From: Rhexocercosporidium sp. MPI-PUGE-AT-0058
Lineage: Eukaryota > Ascomycota > Leotiomycetes > Helotiales
Direction of reading: 5' to 3'
Length of the DNA: 64,000 bases
Assembly: GCA_020746875.1 (NCBI GenBank)
Contig: JAGTJL010000001.1
Span: 2,232,001 to 2,296,000, forward strand
Below are positions 54,711 through 64,000 of this stretch, piece after piece. Position numbers and translations under genes: made by a program. The notes below the pieces were generated by a model. The model was not told where the DNA came from, made no database searches, and saw only the letters and a program-made list of their open reading frames with translations. Position 1 is the stretch's first letter. Every line of letters begins with the position of its first letter.

Positions 54711-56138
54711 ATGAATATTTCGAGAGCTCTATTGTGCCTTCTATCTGCAATCCCCACAGCATTCACGCTTTCGCAAGCTCCAGCACTCCCAGGGGCCCAG
54801 GCTGTCAGTGCAGCAGATAGAATCTACACAGCGGACCAGACCTCGAACACAATCACCGTCATTAAGCCGCTTACAAATGACGTCCTCGGAACGATCGCGC
54901 TTGGTCTCCCTCGCATGACGAACATCTTGAATCCGCAATATTTACAAGTCGTAAACAGTCACGGACTGGGGTTCTCACTTGACGGGAAGTTCCTCAGCCA
55001 CGTCAGCGTCACGACGAACACGCTCACCGTCATTCGCACCAGTAACAACAGCATTGTTTCGCAAACTTCCGTTGATCGAGCTTCTCATGAAGCGTTCTTT
55101 GAACATGATGGCCGAACTGTATGGGTTGCTTGTCGTGGGACAAGCTTCGTAGATTTAGTGGATGGGATGAACGGCGGAGTTATTGGTCGGATCGAGACTT
55201 TGCCAGGGCCGAGCAAAGTCTTATTTAGTCCCGACGGAACTTTGGCATATGTCAATCATATCAAATCTCCAACACTCAGTATCATCGACGTCATGACGCG
55301 AAAAGTAGTCGATACGATCACGGGTCTTGGAGATGTCTTCTCCTCGGACATGATGATTTCGGCAGACGGTTCACGACTCTGGGCAGTTCATAAGATGATC
55401 GGAAAGACTAGCATTATCGATTTAGAAACTCGGGCCGTCGTGACTGTCCTCGACACAGGACTCGAGAGCAACCATCCAAACTTCGCCATCATCAACGGAA
55501 CAACTTTCGGATTCATCACTGTCGCAGCGTCGAATGAGACAAGAGTCTATCAACAAGACACACCTTCATCCAACCCGATTTTCGTCGAGTCAATCCCAGC
55601 ATCTGGAATAGAGCCACACGGTATATGGGGCAGTCCAGACAACAGATTCATGTATTGGGTCAACGAACACAGTGACACTGTCGATGTTCTCGACTTGAGA
55701 ACCATGAGTGTCATCTCCACTCTCCCTGTTGGACAAGAGAGTCAAGCGTTAGTCTTTGTCGCTAACGCCGTTCCTATCTCATCAAACACAACCAGCGGAG
55801 AGAATCTCGGACGTCAAGGCCTGGACAAGCGGGTCGAGAACCGCTTGATTTCCGTTACTAACTCCACGAAAGCAACTGCCCTCTTCACAATTCGTGAGCT
55901 TGACGGACTGGATATGGTACAAATCATTGGTCGCTCGTTGCAGATCAATCAGACTTATGTTGCGACAGCGGCTTGTACTGGCTGTGGTGGGGAGGCCACC
56001 AGGTTAAGCATCGTCAAGTTCAAAGCGACTGTGCCAATCCCCGGGGAGCTTGGGTGTGCGGTTGCGCCACAGGTGTTGAGCTTCTTGCCATTCTTTGACA
56101 ATTATGATATTGATAGTTTAGAGCTGGGGCTCATGTGA
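54711..56138 (+). CDS. Secreted YVTN-type beta-propeller protein, 475 aa
   Basis: Single exon from ATG 54711 to TGA 56136-56138. A signal peptide (ISRALLCLLSAIPTAFTLS) is followed by six or seven blade-like repeats of the YVTN/YncE type: YTADQTSNTITVIKPLTNDVLGTIALG, GFSLDGKFLSHVSVTTNTLTVIRTSNN, VLFSPDGTLAYVNHIKSPTLSIIDVMTRKVVDTI, MMISADGSRLWAVHKMIGKTSIIDLETRAVVTVL, FMYWVNEHSDTVDVLDLRTMSVISTLPVG. Several NxS/T sites and a C-terminal Cys pair (CTGCGG) support secretion. Function unknown; related proteins are cell-surface or extracellular. No catalytic residues identified. Confidence 0.87.
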   Translation: MNISRALLCLLSAIPTAFTLSQAPALPGAQAVSAADRIYTADQTSNTITVIKPLTNDVLGTIALGLPRMTNILNPQYLQVVNSHGLGFSLDGKFLSHVSVTTNTLTVIRTSNNSIVSQTSVDRASHEAFFEHDGRTVWVACRGTSFVDLVDGMNGGVIGRIETLPGPSKVLFSPDGTLAYVNHIKSPTLSIIDVMTRKVVDTITGLGDVFSSDMMISADGSRLWAVHKMIGKTSIIDLETRAVVTVLDTGLESNHPNFAIINGTTFGFITVAASNETRVYQQDTPSSNPIFVESIPASGIEPHGIWGSPDNRFMYWVNEHSDTVDVLDLRTMSVISTLPVGQESQALVFVANAVPISSNTTSGENLGRQGLDKRVENRLISVTNSTKATALFTIRELDGLDMVQIIGRSLQINQTYVATAACTGCGGEATRLSIVKFKATVPIPGELGCAVAPQVLSFLPFFDNYDIDSLELGLM

Positions 56139-56452
56139 GTATTCTTTGCTCGGTCCGAAAGCCATTTTCTTTTTTGGCAGAGGATGTGCTGTCAAACACC
56201 TACTTGTAACACTTCAAAAATATTATCATTATATTTATGCTATGTTGACACAATTTTCAAAATTTAATTAACCTCGGTGACGAAGGCAAGGTGCAGTCTT
56301 CGTCCAATTAAAAACAAGGCCGATGATAATGGTGGAGGCAGTGGTTTAGCTCTCAGGGATCCCTGCTGCAATCCCCAAACGACACCTCACGCATAAAGAC
56401 TGAACATCCCAGCACGCATCTAAATCTTTCAAGAGAAATCAATCGAGCAGCA
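56139..56452. other. Short intergenic region
   Basis: AT-rich 3' flank, then the promoter of the next HET gene; no gene. Confidence 0.5.
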
Positions 56453-58363
56453 ATGGCGTCACAATTTTCCGCCATGTCATACTGCATGAACCTTTCACAA
56501 TCAAGATCGGGACCTGGTCAGGATTCTTTATCCAAGCCACTGTATTCCCCTCTTCCCAGCGTCACACTACAGCAGAAGCCTTCCGGCATACAGAAGAATA
56601 CCACGGTGCCTCAAGACCTTATCAGACTCCTCAAAATATTTCCGGGCTCCGCACCGAACATCGTCGAATGTGAGCTGGTCGTGGCCAGGCTGGATACAGC
56701 CCCTCCATATGAAGCCTTATCTTATGTTTGGGGAGACCCAGAACCGCTTGACGCGGTTATCTGCAACGGCCAAAGGAAATCCATCACGACCAATCTGGGG
56801 ATCGCCTTGAAGCATCTCAGGCTTCTGGACAAAGCACGTTTGATTTGGGTCGATGCGCTGTGTATCAATCAGGAGGACGTGGATGAGAGGTCTTCGCAAA
56901 TCAAATTGATGCGAGACATCTATACTCAAACATGGCGAGTCGTGGTGTGGCTTGGAGAGGACTCTGACAGTAAGGCTCAGGCGGCTATTAGTCTCCTCGA
57001 ACGGGTAGCCGAAGAATGCTCCCAGCGGTTGCAACTACCAATCGATCAAATAACTTTGACAGACCTCCTAAAACTCCCAATTGCCAGGTCGTCCTTTGGA
57101 GAAACGAGTCTGGCCCAGCTAAGTCGTAATTTGCCTGGAGAAATGGAGAAGAATATGGAAGCTGCAGCTTGGTTGTGTTCTCACAGCTGGTTCAGGAGGA
57201 TATGGGTGATTCAAGAAGTCTCATTTGCTCCTGCCACAGTGCACATCGGTACCCTTCAGATCTCCTGGAAAGCTGTTGCTCTCTCTGCTACTTGGTTCCT
57301 GATGAGGATGAAAGTCCAAAATATTGAATATCGACAAGCATTTTCACAAGTGAAGGATATGTTTCTGATACGAGATGCGGTTGGAAGTAACTATATCATC
57401 CTGCTCCAACGAGTAACACCGTTCGAAGCAACTGACCCGCGAGACAAACTTTTTGCGACTCTAGGGCTTTATCGGGACGCCGACAGATTTGATCCAGATT
57501 TTCAGCCTGATTACTCGAAAGATGTGGTGGAGGTGTACACCAAATTCGCACGAAGCATGGCTGCAAACCGCTTAAGGGAGATCACCAGCGGACTCTCTCT
57601 ATTGTATCCGTATTACCCAGACCCAAATACTGGCAATGATAAACGTTTCCCATCTTGGGTTCCTCGATGGGATGGTGGTAATCCTATGCCGGGACAAACT
57701 ATAGGCATGCTTCACTGGAAAGTATCTGGCGACACCTCGGCTGCTATTGACAAGGTCATCGATCCAAAAATACTATCCATAAGAGGGTTTCGGCTCGCTC
57801 CCACGAAGCTTGTACACCACGGCCTCCACAACGAACCTCAAAGCTTGTACATCATTCAACGAATGTGGGACAGCATAACTGGTTGTATGAAAGATGGAGA
57901 CTTGCCAACGCTCGATGCGAAGGATTTCGATGAGCGTTTTACCAAGACCATCACTGCAGGTTCCTTCTTCGACTCAAATGCTGGGTACTCAGAAAAGGAT
58001 GGGCTCTGGGGTGCCAAAGAACTTCACAACTACTTTGACTGCATGAAGTTAGGAGTCGCCGGCAAACATGAAAGTATTCTCCCTGAGAATAAGCGCCAAG
58101 CCGAGCTACTTTGTGCAGTTGCAGTGAAGAAAGCATTCTTCATACTGGAAGATGGTCAAATTGGAATGGGCCCTAATGCTACAGAGCTGAAAGACATGCC
58201 ATGCGTGTTCTACGGACACAAGATGCCGTATATGCTAAGACCTGTAGAGGATGGAAGGTATTTGTTTCTTGGGCCGTGTTACATCCACGGGATCATGCAT
58301 GGAGAGGCGATGGAGGGGCTCAAGACGGGGAAATATCGGGAGGAGTGGTTGCAAATCTGCTAG
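56453..58363 (+). CDS. HET-domain protein, 636 aa, single exon
   Basis: ATG 56453 to TAG 58361-58363. The HET domain is at about residues 80-240: PPYEALSYVWGDPEPLDAVICNG, TTNLGIALKHLRLLDKARLIWVDALCINQEDVDERSSQIKLM, WRVVVWLGEDSDSK, WFRRIWVIQEVSFA. Then TPFEATDPRDKLFATLGLYRDA and DYSKDVVEVYTKFARSM, the conserved second half of this very common HET architecture (often labelled heterokaryon incompatibility protein 6). The tail GRYLFLGPCYIHGIMHGEAM is also typical. Length is normal and no intron is needed. Expected to act in allorecognition or stress-linked cell death. No partner gene is next to it. Confidence 0.93.
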   Translation: MASQFSAMSYCMNLSQSRSGPGQDSLSKPLYSPLPSVTLQQKPSGIQKNTTVPQDLIRLLKIFPGSAPNIVECELVVARLDTAPPYEALSYVWGDPEPLDAVICNGQRKSITTNLGIALKHLRLLDKARLIWVDALCINQEDVDERSSQIKLMRDIYTQTWRVVVWLGEDSDSKAQAAISLLERVAEECSQRLQLPIDQITLTDLLKLPIARSSFGETSLAQLSRNLPGEMEKNMEAAAWLCSHSWFRRIWVIQEVSFAPATVHIGTLQISWKAVALSATWFLMRMKVQNIEYRQAFSQVKDMFLIRDAVGSNYIILLQRVTPFEATDPRDKLFATLGLYRDADRFDPDFQPDYSKDVVEVYTKFARSMAANRLREITSGLSLLYPYYPDPNTGNDKRFPSWVPRWDGGNPMPGQTIGMLHWKVSGDTSAAIDKVIDPKILSIRGFRLAPTKLVHHGLHNEPQSLYIIQRMWDSITGCMKDGDLPTLDAKDFDERFTKTITAGSFFDSNAGYSEKDGLWGAKELHNYFDCMKLGVAGKHESILPENKRQAELLCAVAVKKAFFILEDGQIGMGPNATELKDMPCVFYGHKMPYMLRPVEDGRYLFLGPCYIHGIMHGEAMEGLKTGKYREEWLQIC

Positions 58364-59335
58364 CTGGAAGTCATGCTGGCGAGTTAATGGCGATTAATAT
58401 TGGAACCGGTTGCTGTTTTCTATCTGAATCCTGGTTCGATACGTTTCGGTCTATTTAAAATTGATTTTAGTGCTATCTAAATTCTATAATCTCGAGTGAC
58501 GAGTCATTATAAGAGCTACACAGGGGGAGCTTGCCATCCGCCATCCGCCCCTTCCACATCCGTCTAAATCAGTTCGAGCCATTCAAAGCTACTTGGTGCT
58601 TGGGGGAAGTAAAACTTTGCACTGTCACTATCAGCAGGAAGCTCAGTAAAAAAAAATAGCTAATCATTTAGTTGGACTTGACCTACTTGTGGGAGAGAAT
58701 CTACAAGAACCACTCTATAGGAAGCGGTGGATATCCCCCAAATCCAAGTACTACTTGGAATATAAACTACCCATTCCCGAATGAAGGTTTGATTTGTAGA
58801 ACTCTTCGTTAGAGAGAACTATCCCAACTTCAGAAATACTGTGTGGGCGTGGGGATAGGAAAAGTGAAACCGGGCCGGATTCCCGTTGAGTCTGAAAGAC
58901 GGAGAAGTTTCACGGATGGCGATGATGCCTTTAACATACTTTACTCGGCCTCAGAAGCATCAGTTCGCACAAGAATCAAAATTCATATATGTTTGAAGCA
59001 CGGGTTCTCGGCGCGGTCGTCAAACCTGTGCTACTCATCTATCTACACCCCGCGCTACGTTTTGGGCGCGTGCGAGGGGGGAAATCACCTGGTAACAATA
59101 GTAGATGCCATATCAAGATGAACTCTCTCGCACGTTTTATCTCAGGATTTCATTAACTGATCTAAGTAATATCAGAAGGATTATTCTAGTAATGCAATAT
59201 CTCAGCCCCGCTCACTGTTTAAAAACGGGGACTTCGGCTTATGCACCTCCATGCTATGCATGCAATTGTCTTCTAAGAAAATCCCACTTCAAACATAATT
59301 TTTCCTCGCCTCAAAAGGGCTAAGATGACAGTAGA
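58364..59335. other. Intergenic, no gene recognised
   Basis: 3' flanks of the HET and TmpA-like genes. A non-ATG frame at 58843-59121 has no domain. Confidence 0.45.
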
Positions 59336-61411
59336 TCAGAAGTCCCACAGCGTACCAAATGCATGTAATCCAGCTACATGCAAAGGTCAGTGATTAATAG
59401 TTCAAAGACCACTTATCACGTCCAAGGTAAGTGGAAGTGAGGTTAAAAACATACCGGCGTGACAGCCCTGCATCATCTCATCATTCCCTTTCATATTTGA
59501 GGTGATGAAAATAACTTCCGCTCCAAAACTCCGCCACGTATCCTTCAGCAGCTGCATGGTATCCGGTCGTCCACCTCGCTTCTTCGAGTCCCATAGAATC
59601 ATGCGTTCTGGCTCGATGTTGTTGTGGATCAGACCCGTTATCGTTGGTCCGAATGTCTTTTCTTGATCGGACCCGATCCAGATTAGGAACCTATAAATAT
59701 CAGTCAACAGAGGGTGGATGGGATGCTGCGTAAGGAGAGTTGAAATACCAGTTCGGACTTTGGATGCAGGTGGAGAGTGCGGCTCCAATACCTGTCCCTG
59801 TACATATTCTGATTCCTCGTTTGAACATTGCAGATGCATGACCAACACCAGCTGCAAGGTCTTAGCACCTGAATCCAATCGAGAGTCGAGTCAGAACATA
59901 CCAAACTTCAGTTCCCTAGTCCAAACGTGCTTTGGAGGATTCTTAACCAAACTCTCCGTGAAGTCACCCTGTACGCCACAGATCATATAATGATAAGTGG
60001 ACTTCCTCCCCTCACTTATGATGCCAAATGCATGGTACTCCATGATCGAAGTACGACTGATTCTCCCCAGTAGACCTTGCTGGATGCCACGATCAAAACG
60101 GAGTACTGCGACTTTTGGGGATGGCTGGAGTAATTGTTAGCCAATACGTGCAGGAAGCGAGAGAAACATCAAATAGAAGACGCACGATTTCAACCTCGAC
60201 AGGCACTTTTCGGAGGGTGAGCCACGGGATGAGAACACTTGTGGATGTCAGTTATGTGCTTGAGACATTGGGTATGGGAACGCACAATATTGTCATGAAT
60301 ACAGCGAACCACATCTCTTGGGCACTCAGTAAAGAGTTGGCGTCGTGTCTCCACTGCCCGAGTTTGATATCATAGGTATTTCCAAGAATTACAAAACACC
60401 AGGTGGCCTTAGATGTGTTAGTTTCGGGATCGGAAGTGCAGTTGGGGCCACATACCCCAAGTCCCAGCCATCCAATGAAGCGATGATGTCTCTCGAAGAC
60501 GTTGTGATGGTAGCTGTGCGACTTGTTATTTTCTGTAGTCTCTGGCATTAGAGTGTTGGCTCACTTGCGAATCCATGGGAATGCACTCAAGACAGATATG
60601 ATGACGAGGACATTGGTAAGTATTCCAGTGGCAAGCACTGTACGGTGCTGTACAGAGCGGTGGCGCACAATGTCGACGACCTTATATACTAACCAACTAT
60701 TTTCCGTGTTAGTGTCTCCCTCTGGCCTACAAAGAGGTAACTTACGCAGCTCCGGATAATGCACATCCTGAGTGGATCCCTCCAACATGTTGCAAAACAG
60801 ATGTCACTGACAATTTCAGCCAAATGGGAGCCCACTTAAAAAATCTAGTCAGCATCAATTGCGAGGAAGAATTTGAGGAGAGTAAATACACTTCGGAGGC
60901 CATAAATGGAGACAACATAGATTGCTCTCAGGAACAACTCATTTCGCATCAGAACAGCAGTCAGAAGGTTCCCAAGTACAAAAGCGCCAGTATGGTTTTC
61001 AGCATAGGGAAAGCGACCAAGTGAGACCATAATGATACCAGCCAAGTTGAGCAGCGTGACAAAGGTGAAGAACTTCCGATACGTGTTGAACCACAGTTGA
61101 CATCGGATCCACCGACTCTCCTTATTTGGTTTCCTGGGGGTGATGGGCGTGAGCTTTGGCGGCTTCCCATCTCCTGGCCAAGATAAGGAAAGCACAGGTA
61201 CACTTGAGAAAGGTGTTATGCCTTCATGTATCGGTGATAGTGGCGATAATGTTGTGTCGATGTGGTTGTGTGGTCTCCCATCCAAACGAGCAAGGGGTGG
61301 GCGAACAGGTAGGCTGGAAGTATTGTCGTACAGACCTTTCTCCGCGTCATCGAAATCCCGGTTGAGACTGACAGGTTGGGTAACATCGCCGCGATACCAG
61401 GTTGGAGACAT
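59336..61411 (-). CDS. TmpA-like membrane oxidoreductase, ten exons, 524 aa
   Basis: Minus-strand exons 61411-60890, 60834-60746, 60696-60565, 60513-60456, 60407-60286, 60237-60186, 60124-59902, 59851-59749, 59690-59455 and 59373-59336 join in phase to 524 codons ending TLWDF. After a 110-residue polar N-terminus come several membrane helices with HVGGIHSGCALSGAAWLVYKVVD and a histidine motif HHNVFERHHRFIGWLG. Then PWLTLRKVPVEVE and a cytosolic ferredoxin-reductase-like half: RGIRICTGTGIGAALSTCIQSPNWFLIWIGSDQEKTFG, RMILWDSKKRGGRPDTMQLLKD, VIFITSNMKGNDEMMQGC. This is the fungal family of Aspergillus TmpA, a membrane flavoprotein linked to conidiation signalling. Family assigned from memory; biochemical substrate unknown. 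Confidence 0.83.
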
Positions 61412-63481
61412 GTCAAGTCCTGGAAGTCACCCAACAAGGAGAAGAGAGAAGCCCGTTCGTTGTTGTGCGTAAGCGAGCGACCTGTGGACTGCTAGTCCAA
61501 GTAGGACTTGGTCATATATAGCGACGGCGGAGGAGAACAGTGGCAAACTACGCTTGGTCTGATGTATACAACAGCTCTAACAAGCGAGAACATAAGAGAG
61601 TTTTTTGTGTATAGAGACCCGAGGGAGAGAAAAATTTGGTTGGGTGGGGCCCTCATCGTCGAGACTTGCAGCCAGGACGAGACCTCCGCGATTAAATCTA
61701 CTGGTGCAAATAGAGAAGGAAGTATAGACAACTTCATGTACCGGTGGGGCCGTCGTGCCTGGGAAGGCATAATTGACATATATCGTTAGAAGCATAGTCG
61801 CCGCCGAAATGAACAGTTTTTATGCTGTTGGCCGCAGCCAGCGCTGCCACTATATAAAATATATGTGTGGCTACGTTCAGGTGACTCCCGTCCTGCGGTT
61901 TGGGCAAACTTCTAGTAATCCGCCTATTACCCAAATTGACCCCGGATTCAAGTCTGACTCGGCATGCGACATGTGCGGGACGGCAGACCACCTTCTCCTT
62001 TAGCCAATCTGCAGAGCCTAAATCATCCATGGATTACCCCGGAGAAGAAAAGCGAGAGAATCGCTCCGAACATACTAGGACAGAAACAGCACGCAAAGTT
62101 CTCCACGCTACGAAGCATCAAACGGAAACCAGTGGCCGGGGAGCCGCATATTTACCCGGTTTGGCTTGACATATACATGTTTCGAACGCCAACCGATTAT
62201 GACTAACGAACATTATCTGATTGACCTTTCGACCGGTGGTGGGTGTGAGACCTTCTCATGCCCCAGAGCTGTAATGTCTTTGGAGTGTGTGAAGCAGATG
62301 AAGCGGATGTAGCCGCTGTGAATCTGAATCGAGTCCCTCATCTATTGCCATCTGCCGGTAGCTGGGAATAGAACCGGAATATGTTTGTGGGGAGATCTGT
62401 GTCAATATTGAAAGTACTTAAGCCCATACCAGAAGCCACCCTATTTCGAATTCAGACTGGCAATTCTCTGAAGTCGTCTGGATGGGCCAGCGAAGAATTT
62501 ACCCCCGAAATAAGAGAAGGCGGGAGAGACTATAACTGTGCCTGAGAACGAAACAAAGCCTGGTTTCGACTTTCATTTTATACAAGGCCTCGTGTACGGC
62601 TGTTTTTTTAGGACTTAATAGTCGCGAAAACTCGAAAGTTAAAAAGGTAAAATATAAAATGTGAAGTTACTTATAAAGTAGGAGATTAGTTATTAAAGCG
62701 GATGTGACGGTTTAGAGCTCAAAGCCTTATTTCTAGTCTCGGCTACTCACTTCGTATTTAAGAAGTAACTGAAATTAAACGAGCCTTTATAAAGTCTTGC
62801 TGGATTTTTCTCTCGTCTCACCTTGTTTGCCACGCGGGATTTCAAATTTATCTAGGGCAACTTGTGGTCTGTGGTGATGATTCATGTGAAGTTCCTGATA
62901 TCAAAAACGATGCGCTAAGAGATCATGCATGTGAAGAAGCCGAGGTCGGCGCTAGAGCTTGGTGGAGATCTGCCCAATACTCTTAGGGATTCATTGGCTG
63001 AGTTTATTTGTGTTGAGGGTACCTAGAAACGAGTGATTTCTGACCCTGGATTTGGTTAGTCGACAAACCTTAAACAAATTTTTCGCACTTTTAACTCCGT
63101 TGTTCTGTTTCTCTTGGAAGACCTCTGCCTCGGACGCCTAACATGTATATTAAAAAGCCTGTGGCAAAGAATTGCACTCACGTTACGGACGCCCCAGAAC
63201 GGTGAAAGTTAGGTCTTCCGCGAATGCTATCTGCTAAATTTATGATCCTAGGTAGGAATGCCCTAGGATCCTGTGGTTCTTTGTCAATAGCCGACCCAAC
63301 CTAAACGTGGTGCCACCTATACATCCCGTATCCTACCACCCAGCCACCTTTATATTGTCGTCCCTTGTAGCCCACGTAAGTGTACAATATCGTACCACCA
63401 ACTTACAATTATATAATTTTAAACCGGCACCGCCGTGGCTATCTCCTCAGAAAGCCAACGTGACAGCCGACTGTTCGAACC
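61412..63481. other. Long intergenic region with repeat fragment and AT-rich block
   Basis: Contains the tRNA-like fragment at 61905-61985 and an AT-rich block with decayed composition at about 62580-62830. No protein gene is recognised. Confidence 0.45.
61905..61985 (+). repeat. Second copy of the tRNA-derived fragment
   Basis: Bases 61938-61962 match the reverse complement of 12122-12147 (two substitutions, one indel) around a B-box-like GGATTCAAGTC. CGGGACGG recurs downstream in both copies and a TATTACC/TATTACG core upstream in both. Confidence 0.38.
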
Positions 63482-64000
63482 ATGCCGTCTGTTTCATCAA
63501 AGTTGTACGATTGCATTGTCGTTGGAGGGGGCCCGGCTGGACTTGCCGTGGCCTCGACTCTCGGCCGTCTAAATCTTTCAGCCCTCGTCTTTGACTCTGG
63601 CGTCTACCGCAATGCAGCGGCACAGTATCTCCACAACGTCCCAGGGTGGGATCACACACCTGCCGCCAAGCTGCGGGAGAGGGTGAGGGACGACCTGACC
63701 TCACGGTATTCCTTGATCGAACTGAGTGACGTGAGCATAACCACCGTGAGCAAGTTGCCTTCGGGCCACTTCGAGGCAGTCGACTCCAAGGAGAACAGCT
63801 CCACCGGCCGGACGTTGGTGTTGGCGACCGGTATCCGAGATGTTATGGTAGAAATAGATGGATATGCCGAGTGCTGGGCTCGGGGCATGTAAGTTCTTGT
63901 GCTGGGCATCAATTGCATTGGAGGAGCAAAACTGATGCCAGTCCCAAGTTTCCATTGCCTCATATGCCATGGCTTTGAAGAACGCGGTGCTCCGTCAATC
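63482..64000 (+). CDS. Thioredoxin-reductase-like FAD oxidoreductase (5' part)
   Basis: Exon 1 is 63482-63888 and exon 2 starts at 63949 (60-bp intron gtaagt...cccaag), continuing past the window. The protein opens KLYDCIVVGGGPAGLAVASTLGRLNLSALVFDSG, a Rossmann FAD-binding site. Then RNAAAQYLHNVPGWD, TLVLATGIRD, and across the splice GIFHCLICHGFEERG, where CLIC is the redox CxxC in the FHCLFCHG context of fungal secondary-metabolism disulfide oxidases (GliT-like) and related enzymes. At least 153 residues are visible of the ~330 expected. Role inferred: dithiol oxidation or a similar flavin reaction. Which cluster it belongs to lies outside the window. Confidence 0.88.

Overview
The window reads as a filamentous ascomycete genome (Pezizomycotina; gene content such as HET, NACHT, Clr5-type and caspase-like genes would fit Leotiomycetes, but the class is an inference). 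The evidence is many short GT..AG introns of about 45-90 bp, fungus-specific families, and AT-rich blocks holding decayed genes and short inverted-repeat elements. There are no operons, bacterial signals or CRISPR arrays. I found no canonical functional tRNA or rRNA gene.

Layout. 1-1923: the 5' part of a conserved coiled-coil protein on the minus strand. 2.7-5.5 kb: three adjacent decayed genes (caspase-like, C2H2, unknown) carrying five premature stops that are all TAG. 6.4-7.1 kb: a two-exon C2H2 protein. 10.3-12.1 kb: a HET-domain gene. 13.5-18.1 kb: a secreted Abr2-type laccase converging on a Dal5-type MFS permease. 19.0-28.0 kb: a 910-residue HET protein divergent from a seven-exon NACHT protein (NLR-like, about 1,488 residues). 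28.0-31.9 kb: a decayed Zn2Cys6 regulator whose zinc cluster has lost a cysteine, divergent from a short-chain dehydrogenase with a frameshift and no catalytic tyrosine. 32.4-35.0 kb: an AT-rich block with two terminal-inverted-repeat elements, an exact 8 x 17 bp tandem array and another gene relic. 35.4 kb: a small Cys-rich two-exon gene. 37.0-39.4 kb: two secreted plant-polymer esterases (cutinase/CE5 and feruloyl-esterase-like). 40.8-45.4 kb: a Clr5-domain gene whose reading frame is broken at A9 and G6 runs, converging on a cytochrome b5-acyl-CoA dehydrogenase fusion (45.7-47.7 kb). 48.9-50.1 kb: aldose 1-epimerase. 52.7-53.6 kb: GST-like. 54.7-56.1 kb: secreted beta-propeller protein. 56.5-58.4 kb: a third HET gene. 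59.3-61.4 kb: a ten-exon TmpA-like membrane oxidoreductase. 63.5-64.0 kb: the start of a thioredoxin-reductase-like flavoprotein.

Taken together this is mostly accessory sequence. It is rich in self/non-self recognition and regulated-cell-death genes (three HET, one NACHT, one dead caspase-like) and in secreted plant-interaction enzymes. A small housekeeping island (b5-ACAD, GalM) sits inside it. Many single-base frame breaks occur. Those in homopolymers of the Clr5 gene may be sequencing errors, whereas those in the caspase-like and Zn2Cys6 genes come with stops or lost key residues and look like real decay. All exon joins were set by hand from splice consensus, phase and remembered family patterns. 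No database search was run.
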